Assembly: GCA_026014725.1 (NCBI GenBank)
Contig: JAOZHV010000052.1
Location: forward strand, 124,001 to 188,000
Reading direction: 5' to 3'
DNA length: 64,000 nt
Source: Candidatus Bathyarchaeota archaeon
GTDB taxonomy: Archaea; Thermoproteota; Bathyarchaeia; Bathyarchaeales; Bathycorpusculaceae
The notes under the pieces are model-generated. The model was not told the origin of the DNA and ran no database searches. It worked only from the letters and a program-made list of their open reading frames with translations. Positions 25,505-33,740 of the stretch are shown in pieces. Both the position numbers and the translations under genes were made by a program. Positions within the stretch are counted from its first letter, which is position 1. Each line of letters starts with the position of its first letter.

Positions 25505-26274
25505 CCATCTTAACGTTGCTGGTTAAAGCTTCAAACACAGGCCAACTAAGACAAGTAGGTGACTTGCTATCAGCAGAATTCGAAGACTTAGACGTTGAAG
25601 CTAAAGTTTTAGGCAACCCGATCAACAAGTGGGTTCAAGTTTCCCTCTCAGGCGAAGATGAAACCATAGCCGCAAACTACATCAACAAGGAAATCGGCAC
25701 ATGCCCCACAACTCTCGAGAACGCAAAAAACCAGCCAGTCTTGAAAGGTTACATTTCAAAGATTGACCAAACCAAGCAGGAACTAAAAGTTGACGTTGGA
25801 ATTTTCGAGCCCAAAACGATGCATGCAATTGTTCCTTTGTCGCGTTTGCAAGCTCAACTTGCAGAGGGCAAAGAGGTTGCCTTCAAAAAAATTGTTGATG
25901 CCTTCGGGTTGGCTGAAGGGTTGCCTTTAAGCGTTAAAGAAATTGGCGAAGAGGCGGAAGGGTTAGGCACAGAATTATCAAAGCCGCAAGTTGAAAAGTT
26001 GCTGGGGTGGCAGCAATCGCTTTTGGATAGACTGATTATTTTGGGTGCAGCCCGCGGCACGGTTGATTCTGTGCTGGAGCGAACAAGGCTAGACAGGGAT
26101 GTTATCGATTTGGAAGCGCTTGGATTTTTTGAGCATGCTTTAACGTGTAAGCTTGGGACTGATGCGACTGGAGTTATTCCAAGAATTGGGGGGTACTTGA
26201 AACATTCTGTTTTTGTTGTCTTTAGTGCCAAGAAAAGCGTTAGTTTTCTGGGTGAACAGGGATTAACCTTATAA
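25501..26274 (+). CDS. DUF2110 family protein
   Basis: 257 residues, no membrane segments. Sequence features such as LEDLDVEAKVLGNPINKWVQV-type opening and the central GYISKIDQTKQELKVDVGIF suggest an S1/KOW-like beta-barrel in the middle, and the C-terminal third (LIILGAARGTVDSVLERTRL) a small helical unit. DUF2110 proteins commonly sit next to tfe in archaea, as here (tfe-HD-DUF2110), hinting at a role in gene expression. Family assignment is from recollection of this context and sequence. Confidence 0.72.
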   Translation: MTILTLLVKASNTGQLRQVGDLLSAEFEDLDVEAKVLGNPINKWVQVSLSGEDETIAANYINKEIGTCPTTLENAKNQPVLKGYISKIDQTKQELKVDVGIFEPKTMHAIVPLSRLQAQLAEGKEVAFKKIVDAFGLAEGLPLSVKEIGEEAEGLGTELSKPQVEKLLGWQQSLLDRLIILGAARGTVDSVLERTRLDRDVIDLEALGFFEHALTCKLGTDATGVIPRIGGYLKHSVFVVFSAKKSVSFLGEQGLTL

Positions 26275-26338
26275 TCTGGTACATAAATAGTTGAACGCTC
26301 TATAATCCAAAAATGAATTATGAGAGGGAGAGGGGTTC

Positions 26339-26500
26339 ATGAGTCAAAGTGAAGATAGAGAGAGAAGAAAATATCGGATAGATATCGGAGCTTATGGCAG
26401 CATAGGCGTTGAAGCACCAACAAAAGAGGAGTGCCTCGAATTATTCAAAGAGGTTACTCGAACGCGGCGCGACTCGAAACTAGACGAAGCAATAAGATAA
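26339..26500 (+). CDS. small hypothetical protein, 53 residues
   Basis: ATG 26339 to TAA 26500, MSQSEDRERRKYRIDIGAYG at the start and a charged helix at the end (EECLELFKEVTRTRRDSK). The upstream GAGAGGGAGAGGGG run provides a strong ribosome-binding site. No cysteines or membrane segment; no family recognised. Its regular strand-then-helix amphipathic pattern and the strong RBS make it credible as a gene. Confidence 0.6.
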   Translation: MSQSEDRERRKYRIDIGAYGSIGVEAPTKEECLELFKEVTRTRRDSKLDEAIR

Positions 26501-26625
26501 AACACTAAAGTGTTCATTCTCTCTTACTTTTTTATTAAAGTAGTCGCAACTAAAGCGCACTAAGTCAAAAAGTGCCATAACCAATTATTTATTAGCCAAG
26601 AACCTGTAAAGCAGAGCTAGAGACC

Positions 26626-27426
26626 ATGCCTAAACCAACCCGAACCCTAATCCTTACGCACGATGTTGATTGGCCACTTAACGGTCCAGGGAAAGCGCAT
26701 GTTTTAGCCAGACTCGACAGGTTTCCCCCAGAAATTGTAGCCAAAGTAACCAAGGAGGACTTTAACCCTTACTACGGAATACCTACTATAATGGAGATTG
26801 AAGAAAAGTTTGGTGTTCGTTCAACTTTTTTCTTTAGACCAAGTTATGATGACGGCAACGGGGTAAGCCAGTATAGAGAAACGATGAATGCGCTGATTTG
26901 TGGTGGTTGGGAAGTCGGTTTACACTGCAACGACACAGCTACTTTTGAACAAGTCGCAGAGGAAAAAGCTCTTGTGGAGAAGGCTACTGGTCAGGCGGTG
27001 TTTGGTTCGCGGGTTCATTGCCTAAAAGTCTTGGACAGCACTTTTGAGAATCTTGCTAAGGCAGGACTCAAATATGATTCATCACTCTCGTTCAACAAAG
27101 AGAAAATAGACCTTAAAAACACCGGGTTCTTGGAGAAGAGCGGGTTGATTGTTTTTCCGATAACTTTTATGGATGCTTACCTGTTCACTTACATGGGGCT
27201 GACTGAAGAGACAATCGTGCCTTTCATGGTGAAAACGATAGAGAAACTGTTTGCCCAAGGCGCTCAGATGTTGACGTTGCTTTGGCATGACAACGCCGTT
27301 ATGATGAAGGGCGGCAGAGCCTATGGGGAACTAATCAAGCAGCTGGCTAATGCCCCAAAAGAGATAAAGTTCCTAAAGGGCATAGAAGCCTACGAGATAG
27401 TCAAACAAAAAGGAGAAGCCAAATAA
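26626..27426 (+). CDS. polysaccharide-deacetylase-fold protein
   Basis: 266 residues. NodB-type (beta/alpha) barrel: the metal-binding Asp-Asp pair is replaced by THDVDWP (first motif), with RSTFFFRPSY (motif 2), WEVGLHCNDTATF (H-x-x-D-like motif), and LLWHDNAVM near the C-terminus (motif 5 histidine). Such proteins remove acetyl or formyl groups from amino sugars. First gene of a three-gene operon: the ATP-grasp gene overlaps its stop by 1 nt. A TATA-like TTATTTATTA about 40 nt upstream marks the promoter. Confidence 0.82.
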   Translation: MPKPTRTLILTHDVDWPLNGPGKAHVLARLDRFPPEIVAKVTKEDFNPYYGIPTIMEIEEKFGVRSTFFFRPSYDDGNGVSQYRETMNALICGGWEVGLHCNDTATFEQVAEEKALVEKATGQAVFGSRVHCLKVLDSTFENLAKAGLKYDSSLSFNKEKIDLKNTGFLEKSGLIVFPITFMDAYLFTYMGLTEETIVPFMVKTIEKLFAQGAQMLTLLWHDNAVMMKGGRAYGELIKQLANAPKEIKFLKGIEAYEIVKQKGEAK

Positions 27427-28517
27427 TGACAAGCATCTTGGTAACGGGGTCAGGTGGGTCAGGCGGAATAAGCTTTGTCCGAGCGTTGAGGCTTGCAGAG
27501 GAACAGCAAAAACAAAAAATGTTCATCGCCGCTACCGACCACAACCCTCACTTTCTACAGTTTCCTCAAGTAGACGGTAGAGCGGTTTCTCCAAGGCATG
27601 ATGATGCCGCGTTTGTTCCTTTGCTGTTGGAGCTTATCAAGAAGCATAAAGTTGAGTTTTTGCACCCTCACCCAAGCAGTGAAGCACGCATCGTTTCAGA
27701 AAATCTTTCCGTTTTCAAGAAAGCGGGCGTTAAGACCTATCTGCCTAACCCAAAATCAATCATGCCCGACAAAACCGAAATCCAAAGCGCCCTCTCAAAA
27801 AAGAAAGTGGCAGTCGCTAAAACTGTTGAGTTGACCACTCTTGACGACATTGACAGAGCCTTCTCGGAGCTCGGCGCGCCTCTTTGGATAAGAGCTAAAC
27901 GCGGAGCAGGCGGAAGGCTGGGCTTGAAGGTGGATTCGCCAGAGCAGGCAAAGCATTGGGTTGAACTAAACAGGCTTCAGCACCGAAGCGAGGTTATAGA
28001 TTTTATTATTCAAGAGTTTTTGCCGGGCAGGGATTTGGCTGTTGATTCCTTATGGTTCAAAGGACGCTTGGTAACTTCTTACGGGAGGGAGCGGCTTGAG
28101 TACTTCCTAAAGCACATTTCGCTCTCAGGAATCACTGGCACTCCAACAATAGCGAGAACTGTGGCTGATGAAAAAGTGAACAAGGTAGGCATCGAAGCGG
28201 TAAAAGCGTTAGACCCTAAGCCGCATGGGTTTTTCTCAGCAGACATCAAAGAGGATGCTTCTGGCAACTGTGTGGTTACTGAAGTCGATGGCAAATGGCA
28301 CACAACCGCGCCGCTTTGGGGCTTTGCCTTCGCAAAAGCATTCAACAAGCCAGAGTTGAACTTAGCTTACCAGTACCTCAAGTTGGCTTTGAGCGATGGC
28401 GATGCAGATTTGGGCTTGCCCAGCTACAACCTGTTTCCAGCGGACTACTATTTGGTGCGGCAGCTTGATGCTGGCGTAATTCTTCAAAGTGGGGATAAAA
28501 CATGGCGCGTAGTTTAG
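27426..28517 (+). CDS. ATP-grasp (CarB-like) ligase
   Basis: 363 residues. N-terminal Rossmann-like domain beginning ILVTGSGGSGGISFVRALR, a central ATP-grasp nucleotide-binding part (LWIRAKRGAGGRLGLKV lysine loop; IIQEFLPGRDLAVDSLWF), and the Mg-binding end FFSADIKEDASGNCVVTEVDGKW. Ligases of this kind join a carboxylate to an amine or thiol via acyl phosphate. The acceptor is unknown; the deacetylase next door could expose the amine. Start overlaps the previous stop; end overlaps the HAD gene by 16 nt. Confidence 0.82.
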   Translation: MTSILVTGSGGSGGISFVRALRLAEEQQKQKMFIAATDHNPHFLQFPQVDGRAVSPRHDDAAFVPLLLELIKKHKVEFLHPHPSSEARIVSENLSVFKKAGVKTYLPNPKSIMPDKTEIQSALSKKKVAVAKTVELTTLDDIDRAFSELGAPLWIRAKRGAGGRLGLKVDSPEQAKHWVELNRLQHRSEVIDFIIQEFLPGRDLAVDSLWFKGRLVTSYGRERLEYFLKHISLSGITGTPTIARTVADEKVNKVGIEAVKALDPKPHGFFSADIKEDASGNCVVTEVDGKWHTTAPLWGFAFAKAFNKPELNLAYQYLKLALSDGDADLGLPSYNLFPADYYLVRQLDAGVILQSGDKTWRVV

Positions 28518-29098
28518 ACATCAAAGCTGTTGCTCTTGATTTTGACGGAGTAGTCACCAATCTGGATGTTGACTGGAGGGACGCTGTGCGCCGAGCGTCC
28601 GAAATTGCTGGCTACGAAGTGAAAAGCCTCAACGTGTTCTATGAGACTAATGGCGAAACTGGGCTTTTCAAAAAAATCAGCGATGAAATAGAAAAGCTGG
28701 AACTGGATGCCATAAAGAAAACGCAGCCTAAGCAAAGCATCAAAGAGTTTCTCCAAAAAATCCGAGAAGAAAAAATTAAAATCTTCATGGTTTCCATGCA
28801 GAGTCGCAAGGTAGTTGAAACCTTTCTGAACATGCATGGGTTGGCAGGCTATTTTGAGGATATCATAACACGCGATAGGTGCCCAAGCAAAAGAACCCAA
28901 GTTGAGTGCATCCTAAAACAAACGGGAATCACTGCAAGCGAGGTTTTGTTGATTGAGGATTCTAAGAAAAACATCGGTGTATGCAGGAAACTGGGTGTGG
29001 TTTGTTTTCTCTTTGACAGGAATGCGAGTCCTAAAAAAACCAAGCACACGTGGAATAGGATTTTGGGTTTATTAAAAATAGGTAATTTGATTTCTTAG
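28502..29098 (+). CDS. HAD-superfamily phosphatase
   Basis: 198 residues. Motif I AVALDFDGVVTNLDVDW (D-x-D nucleophile), motif II KIFMVSMQS (Ser), motif III lysine in RCPSKRTQVE, motif IV LLIEDSKKNI. A small alpha-helical cap (residues ~25-85) indicates the C1 subclass, acting on small phosphorylated compounds. Third gene of the deacetylase/ATP-grasp/HAD operon. Confidence 0.85.
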   Translation: MARSLDIKAVALDFDGVVTNLDVDWRDAVRRASEIAGYEVKSLNVFYETNGETGLFKKISDEIEKLELDAIKKTQPKQSIKEFLQKIREEKIKIFMVSMQSRKVVETFLNMHGLAGYFEDIITRDRCPSKRTQVECILKQTGITASEVLLIEDSKKNIGVCRKLGVVCFLFDRNASPKKTKHTWNRILGLLKIGNLIS

Positions 29099-29111
29099 AA
29101 CAGGCTCGCGT

Positions 29112-29273
29112 TTAGAGTACGTCGTGTTCTTCTTTGCAGTGCGTCTCATAGTCTTCGCGGTTATCGTAAACTTCTTGGTCTATGGGGCACTTGAACTTCT
29201 TGTCCTTGGTCATTTCAGGCTCTGGAATAGTTACGCGAGGTGCCGTGCGTTTGAGTTCATCACTTTCAGGCAA
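29112..29273 (-). CDS. small single-zinc-finger protein
   Basis: 53 residues, too short for ordinary calling. On the minus strand GGAGGTGA is followed 4 nt later by TTG 29273 and a frame reading PESDELKRTAPRVTIPEPEM then a C-terminal finger FKCPIDQEVYDNREDYETHC with KEEHDVL to the TAA. Cysteine, a second ligand region and C/H near the end give a C2H2- or C-x-D-like treble. An internal ATG (MTKDKK) is an alternative start. Convergent with the HAD gene. Function unknown; may bind nucleic acid. Confidence 0.6.
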   Translation of the reverse strand: MPESDELKRTAPRVTIPEPEMTKDKKFKCPIDQEVYDNREDYETHCKEEHDVL

Positions 29274-29448
29274 AACTTCACCTCCAAAGGTCTGGTTGCT
29301 AAAACAGACACATAGCTGGTTGAATGATTATTAAGAGTATGTGACTGTACGTAGCCAACAACCAACCGTTAAAAAGCAAGTGCTAAGCCCAAAATTTGCG
29401 TTTAGAAAAAAGAAAAAGAGGGATAACAATTGGAAGGGATTTTACGTT

Positions 29449-29847
29449 TCAGCTCTTGCGATAGTAGACTATACCTGTTACTCCGCCAAAAGCGACAGCT
29501 AATAGTACTCCCCCTACCATGAGGGGCAGAGTATTGTCAAGAGCGCCTGTGTTTGTCGCTATCAAGTTGGCTTCATTTTCAGCACCGGGCACTTGAGCGT
29601 CATCAGCGGATTCACGTCCGTCTTGGTATAGTTGATAGATTTTGTCATCCTGTGTTATTGTTGAGTTTTCGTCAGGCGCGATTTTTTCTGGCACGTCAGG
29701 GTTCGGTGTGGAATCAGGTGCAGGAGCTATAAGGTTTGGCTCTTCATCTGTTCCTGCTTCTTCTTGGGCTGCTGCCACTGAAAATAAGGCGCTACTCAAG
29801 AGAACTGTTGCGAACAGTGATATGACGAGCAGGGTTGTTTTTCGCAT
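29449..29847 (-). CDS. exported or membrane-anchored low-complexity protein
   Basis: 132 residues. N-terminal signal peptide (MRKTTLLVISLFATVLLSSA, likely cut after ALFSVAAAQ), then an acidic proline/asparagine-rich region, and a C-terminal membrane helix (LPLMVGGVLLAVAFGGVTGIVYY) with basic tail RKS. Probably a surface protein anchored with the bulk outside. Divergent from the winged-helix membrane regulator at 30103, a pairing often seen between such regulators and their target. Confidence 0.75.
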   Translation of the reverse strand: MRKTTLLVISLFATVLLSSALFSVAAAQEEAGTDEEPNLIAPAPDSTPNPDVPEKIAPDENSTITQDDKIYQLYQDGRESADDAQVPGAENEANLIATNTGALDNTLPLMVGGVLLAVAFGGVTGIVYYRKS

Positions 29848-30102
29848 TATTTATTCCTCGGTTTTTGCTTGTTAGAAGTAGAGGGTGACTGGGTATTTAG
29901 CACCAAGCATGCGAACAAACCGTCCAATTTCTGGAACCATCATGGAAAAGCAACAAATGTTATTTGTGGGTCAAGTCGGGACTTGAATCAGCGACCTTGG
30001 CAACAGGGCAACTTGCCTTGTAAGTCTGCGCAGTCAGCGATTTTAGGGTGCGAAAAATGCATAAAGGATAGTGCTGTAACTACTTTTCGAGGGGAAATAA
30101 AT

Positions 30103-30519
30103 ATGGTTGAAAAAGAATCCGAGACTCTAAAGGGAACAGCCCTTGACATCTACCGTTTACTGCTCAAAGCCAACAAGCCGCTGGGCATCAGAGAAATCCA
30201 GCGCATCCTAAAACTCAGCAGTCCCTCAATAGCCCAGCATCACCTCGCCAGATTGGAGGAGGCGTGCCTTGTCAAACGAGAATGGGGCGACTACGTAATC
30301 AACCGCGTGGAGCTGCAGAACTGTGTAAAAATCAGTAGCTTCCTAATTCCCCGGCACTTCTTCTACCTCATATTTGCCGTTGGGGTTTTAGCGCTGGAGC
30401 TTGTGGTTCTTGAGCCGATTTTCACCCTCGCGTATGCAATCTCAGTCGTCGCCGCACTGGTCTTTATAGTGATTTTCGGATATGAAACAATCAAAGTCTG
30501 GCGTAGGGGTAGCCTATAA
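30103..30519 (+). CDS. winged-helix regulator with two membrane helices
   Basis: 138 residues from ATG 30103 (MVEKESETLKG). The frame extends to 29869 but the added residues are encoded by a region resembling part of a tRNA and lack a domain. Winged helix at ~8-70 (LLLKANKPLGIREIQR, SSPSIAQHHLARLEEA, wing WGDYVI), two membrane helices at ~85-130, basic end KVWRRGSL. Paralogue of 2659-3105. Just upstream of the ABC exporter, so it may regulate that operon. Confidence 0.78.
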   Translation: MVEKESETLKGTALDIYRLLLKANKPLGIREIQRILKLSSPSIAQHHLARLEEACLVKREWGDYVINRVELQNCVKISSFLIPRHFFYLIFAVGVLALELVVLEPIFTLAYAISVVAALVFIVIFGYETIKVWRRGSL

Positions 30520-30660
30520 CAAGTCCATGCATGACAGGTTCACGATAACCTGTATTTTTGGCAGTCAAGTGACTGTACTAAACCGTAGTACAAAATCGCC
30601 TAGACCGTAGAAATAATAATTTAATATAGCTTTCATAGAAAAGCTGGGGAACGAGAGAAG

Positions 30661-32034
30661 ATGGGAATCTTAACAAGAGCCACAAGAAACATATCCAGAA
30701 GAAAAGCAAGAGCGTTCTTGCTGATTGTAGTGTTGAGTTTGGCTTTGGCGATAATAATTTCTTTGCCGCCAAACATCGTCGCAAACCAGAAAGGCAACCA
30801 GGGGGTGCTGGACGAAATATTTGGCGTCATCGACAGCAATAATCAGGCTATGAATATCACTGCAACCCAACTGGACTGCTCTCTACAATTACAATTTCTC
30901 CATAATCAAGGACCATACAAAAATATGACTATGATGGTAACGCCATTTTTGAACATATCTGACTACGCTAACCTTACCTCTATCCCAGAAATCGCCGACG
31001 TTATACCTATAATGTATTATTGGATACCAGATGAGGAGAACTTTTTCTTCAATGCCACTTACAATGGATATAACTACGTGGGCTTCATGAACATTTGGGG
31101 AATACCTTTAGACGCCTCTTATCTCGAAAGGTTTCCCTCGGTTATTCCTTCAACGGCCACAGCGACTTTCAGCACAAGAGCAAATATTACCGCTGGCAGA
31201 AACCTAGAGGCTGGAGACCATGGCGTCGTCGTTTTGCAGGATTTTATTGCTCATTACTTTAACGCCAGCGTTGGCGACACCGTTAACATTTTAGGGCAAA
31301 ACTTTACGGTAGTAGGCATTCAGGGAACGAGAAAATCAGGCGGCCAAGAGTTTGATATGTACATGAATCTTGAGGATGCCCAAAAAATCACCAACACAAC
31401 GGGGCAAGCACTAACCCTCGTAGTTTTTGCTGATAGTGTAGAAAACGTAGAGACAGTCGAGAGTAAAATCAAAACTGAATATTCCCAGCTTGATATTCAG
31501 ACTAATAAAGCGTTGATAAACAATATTTTAGATGCCCAAGAACAATGGACGCGGCAGATGCAAACAGCACAAGCTAAAATGAGGAATATAGAAAACACCG
31601 GTATACTGATTATAGGCATCGTGGTGGCTGCTCAAATCGCCATAATACTGCTTGTCATGATGTATAATGTTCGAGAGAGGACCAGAGAAATCGGAACCCT
31701 CAAAGCTATGGGCGCAAGCAACAGAATGATTCTGGGGCAATTCATGATTGAAGGCACACTTCTGAGCCTAATCGCTGGCGTAATCGGTATAGTCATCGGT
31801 ACAGTTGGTGCATCAGCAATAGGAACCCTGCTTCTGCCACGTCTAAACCAATATGGAGTCGATTTGATAACTGTAGATGGACAAGATGTGGCGGTACCCC
31901 TTGCTATTACAATAACCCCCGAGCTTATCCTTGCTGGATTGGGTATTGCATTGGCGCTGGGAGCGCTTGGCAGCCTCTATCCGGCATGGAGAGCAGCAAA
32001 AATCCGTCCAGCGGAGGCGATGCGCAATGATTGA
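30661..32034 (+). CDS. MacB/FtsX-type ABC transporter permease
   Basis: 457 residues. One N-terminal membrane helix (LLIVVLSLALAIIISLPPNIV), a ~260-residue outside domain with several N-glycosylation sequons, and three C-terminal helices forming the FtsX domain (YNVRERTREIGTLKAMGAS follows the first). A TATA box TTTAATATA at about 30620 lies 35-40 nt before the ATG. Works with the ATPase encoded next; MacB-type pumps export peptides, lipoproteins or drugs by mechanotransmission rather than substrate translocation. Confidence 0.9.
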   Translation: MGILTRATRNISRRKARAFLLIVVLSLALAIIISLPPNIVANQKGNQGVLDEIFGVIDSNNQAMNITATQLDCSLQLQFLHNQGPYKNMTMMVTPFLNISDYANLTSIPEIADVIPIMYYWIPDEENFFFNATYNGYNYVGFMNIWGIPLDASYLERFPSVIPSTATATFSTRANITAGRNLEAGDHGVVVLQDFIAHYFNASVGDTVNILGQNFTVVGIQGTRKSGGQEFDMYMNLEDAQKITNTTGQALTLVVFADSVENVETVESKIKTEYSQLDIQTNKALINNILDAQEQWTRQMQTAQAKMRNIENTGILIIGIVVAAQIAIILLVMMYNVRERTREIGTLKAMGASNRMILGQFMIEGTLLSLIAGVIGIVIGTVGASAIGTLLLPRLNQYGVDLITVDGQDVAVPLAITITPELILAGLGIALALGALGSLYPAWRAAKIRPAEAMRND

Positions 32035-32719
32035 GACAGTTGTAAAAATCGAAAACCTATCCAAGACATTTACGCTTGGCAAACGCAAAATACAACCTCT
32101 AAACGGCTTAGACCTTGAGGTTAAACGAGGCGAGTTCACAGCCATCATGGGACCTAGCGGTTCAGGCAAAACTACTCTGCTAAATCTTATCGGCTGCATG
32201 GACAAACCAACAGACGGCAAAATAACCATAGACAACATAGACATTGCCCATCTGCCAGAATCAGAGCTATACAAGATACGACGAGACAAAATAGGCTTTG
32301 TATTCCAAAACTTCAACCTGCTACCCTATCTAAACGCAAGGGAAAACGTCGAGCTAGCAATGGAGTTAGCAAGCAAGTTCAAAGGGCAACGAAAACAGAG
32401 AGCACTCGAACTACTCAATACCGTTGGTTTATCTGGAAGAGAACAACACAGACCCCAACATTTAAGCCAAGGAGAACAACAACGGGTCGCAATTGCACGA
32501 GCACTAGCCAACGACCCAGCCATAATTTTAGCTGACGAGCCCACGGGCAACTTGGATGCCGCCAACAAACAGGAAATCGTCAAGTTGCTGGCAAAGCTAA
32601 ACCAGACACAGGGCACAACCATCTTGATGGTGACGCATGACGAGCAGGTTGCGGCACATACAGAACGGATGCTCTTGTTAAATGAGGGAAAAATAACCCA
32701 AGAAAAACAGGGCTCATAA
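32027..32719 (+). CDS. ABC transporter ATP-binding protein (MacB/LolD type)
   Basis: 230 residues from ATG 32027, which overlaps the permease stop by 8 nt; the frame itself is open from 31931. Walker A GPSGSGKTTLLNL, Q-loop FVFQNFNLLP, signature LSQGEQQRVAIARAL (the usual LSGGQ is LSQGE), Walker B ILADEPTGNLD, H-loop MVTHDE. Energises the permease. The signature variation is within what LolD-like ATPases tolerate. Confidence 0.93.
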   Translation: MIETVVKIENLSKTFTLGKRKIQPLNGLDLEVKRGEFTAIMGPSGSGKTTLLNLIGCMDKPTDGKITIDNIDIAHLPESELYKIRRDKIGFVFQNFNLLPYLNARENVELAMELASKFKGQRKQRALELLNTVGLSGREQHRPQHLSQGEQQRVAIARALANDPAIILADEPTGNLDAANKQEIVKLLAKLNQTQGTTILMVTHDEQVAAHTERMLLLNEGKITQEKQGS

Positions 32720-32918
32720 AACAGTGCTTGAGCAACAAAACAAATCACAACTCGCGGGGATTTTGAAACCAATGGTGGGCATCAGTGCTCTTTGGCTCGT
32801 AAAGCCATGCTGAACTTGCTGTAGTTTTGTATTTTACTTAAGTGGGTTAAGTACTTAAGGGGGGTTAAGTTCCTGCCGTTTTTCAGCCGCGCCCAAGAAA
32901 GCCAAACCTAAACCAAGG

Positions 32919-33062
32919 GCGCTTACCGCTACTTGTACTGCGTCCACAACCAACAAGTAATCCAAACCAGACGCAGGCACAAAAAAGCAATGCGCAGATA
33001 AACCCGCTGGAAGATGATGAGCAAGGAAGCTACTTTCTTCTTCTACTACTAGAAAAAACAAA
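32919..33062 (-). repeat. dispersed repeat family B, copy 3
   Basis: On the minus strand this follows tRNA-Pro directly. It begins with a T-run and TTCTAGTAGTAGAAGAAG, includes CTCATCATCTTCCAGCGGG and GTTGGTTGTGGACGCAGTAC. It matches copy 4 at 55740-55883 at roughly 60 of 82 positions in its first part and copy 2 in its second part (GTTGGTTGTGGA...TACAAGTAG versus GTTGGTTGTGGA...CACAAGCAG). The 32720-32918 part of the gap holds TTAAG repeats (32836-32870) and nothing else recognised. Confidence 0.62.
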
Positions 33063-33078
33063 AACCGAAAACAAGTGG

Positions 33079-33153
33079 TGGGGCTGCCCGGATTTGAACC
33101 GGAGTCTATAGAGCCCAAGTCTACAAGCCTAGACCAAGCTAGCCGACAGCCCC
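33079..33153 (-). tRNA. tRNA-Pro (TGG)
   Basis: Minus-strand cloverleaf: acceptor GGGGCTG/CAGCCCC, D stem GGCT/GGCT with two G-U pairs, anticodon stem GTAGA/TCTAT with loop CTTGGGC (anticodon TGG), four-base variable region, T stem TCCGG/CCGGG with loop TTCAAAT, discriminator A. No intron and no encoded CCA. A T-run (33052-33066, minus strand) follows and probably ends transcription, coinciding with the start of repeat B copy 3. Confidence 0.95.
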
Positions 33154-33360
33154 AAACCGTGTCGCAGACAACAATAATTTCGCAAGAACCATAAAAACCT
33201 TGTCAACCACCAAAACAAAAACAACATCAACCAACCGCACACCCAAACACACAAACACCACAAAAACCAAAACAACCACTAATCAACAACTTGTTTCCTC
33301 ACCATGCAACAACATACATTTATTAGATTTCCCCTCCGCCTTCTTAAATGGTGAATTTTA

Positions 33361-33477
33361 ATGCATCATAAAGGAAAAACAATAATCATGGCCGCTCTTT
33401 TAGGAGTAGCAATCGGCGCATCAGTCGCAACCATATGCCTGCACGCTAAAAAACACCAAGACAAAGGCTACCACTAA
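33361..33477 (+). CDS. 38-residue single-pass membrane peptide
   Basis: ATG 33361, TAA 33475. Reads MHHKGKTIIMAALLGVAIGA then SVATICLHAKKHQDKGYH: a basic N-terminus, one clear membrane helix (IIMAALLGVAIGASVATICL) and a polar basic tail. TTCTTAAATGG about 20 nt upstream may be its TATA region. Between tRNA-Pro and the Lon gene; the remaining spacers (33154-33360 and 33478-33740) show no other gene. Confidence 0.55.
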   Translation: MHHKGKTIIMAALLGVAIGASVATICLHAKKHQDKGYH

Positions 33478-33740
33478 ACACAAAACCGCCCTTTTCTCTG
33501 CCACGTAACCTTATCCAACCGCTCCGCCCAGAACAGCCTTTACTCTAAACTACTCAAACCTCACCACCAAAAACCTCTTCATATAGGAGGATGGTAATTG
33601 CAGTGCGATAAAACTGCGACCATTTGAAGTATAAATAAGGGGCTATAACTATAAAATTACAGCTAGCTCAACCCCGCTCCAAAAACACTTAAAAGTTAAA
33701 AAGACTTTTTTCAAGTAGTCACCGCGGAGAGGATTTTGTC

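Noticed and set aside
29869-30102. N-terminal extension of the winged-helix gene to 29869
   Set aside because: The added residues come from a tRNA-like stretch, contain no domain and precede a good ATG at 30103.
32855-33118. 87-codon minus-strand frame covering tRNA-Pro 3' part and repeat B copy 3
   Set aside because: Its N-terminus is translated from the tRNA, so it is a shadow; resemblance to the frame at 55699-55881 is explained by the DNA repeat.
33583-33610. AGGAGG followed by a six-codon ORF (ATG at about 33592)
   Set aside because: Only six codons, no evidence of a regulatory leader downstream, and the Lon gene has its own ribosome-binding site 120 nt later.
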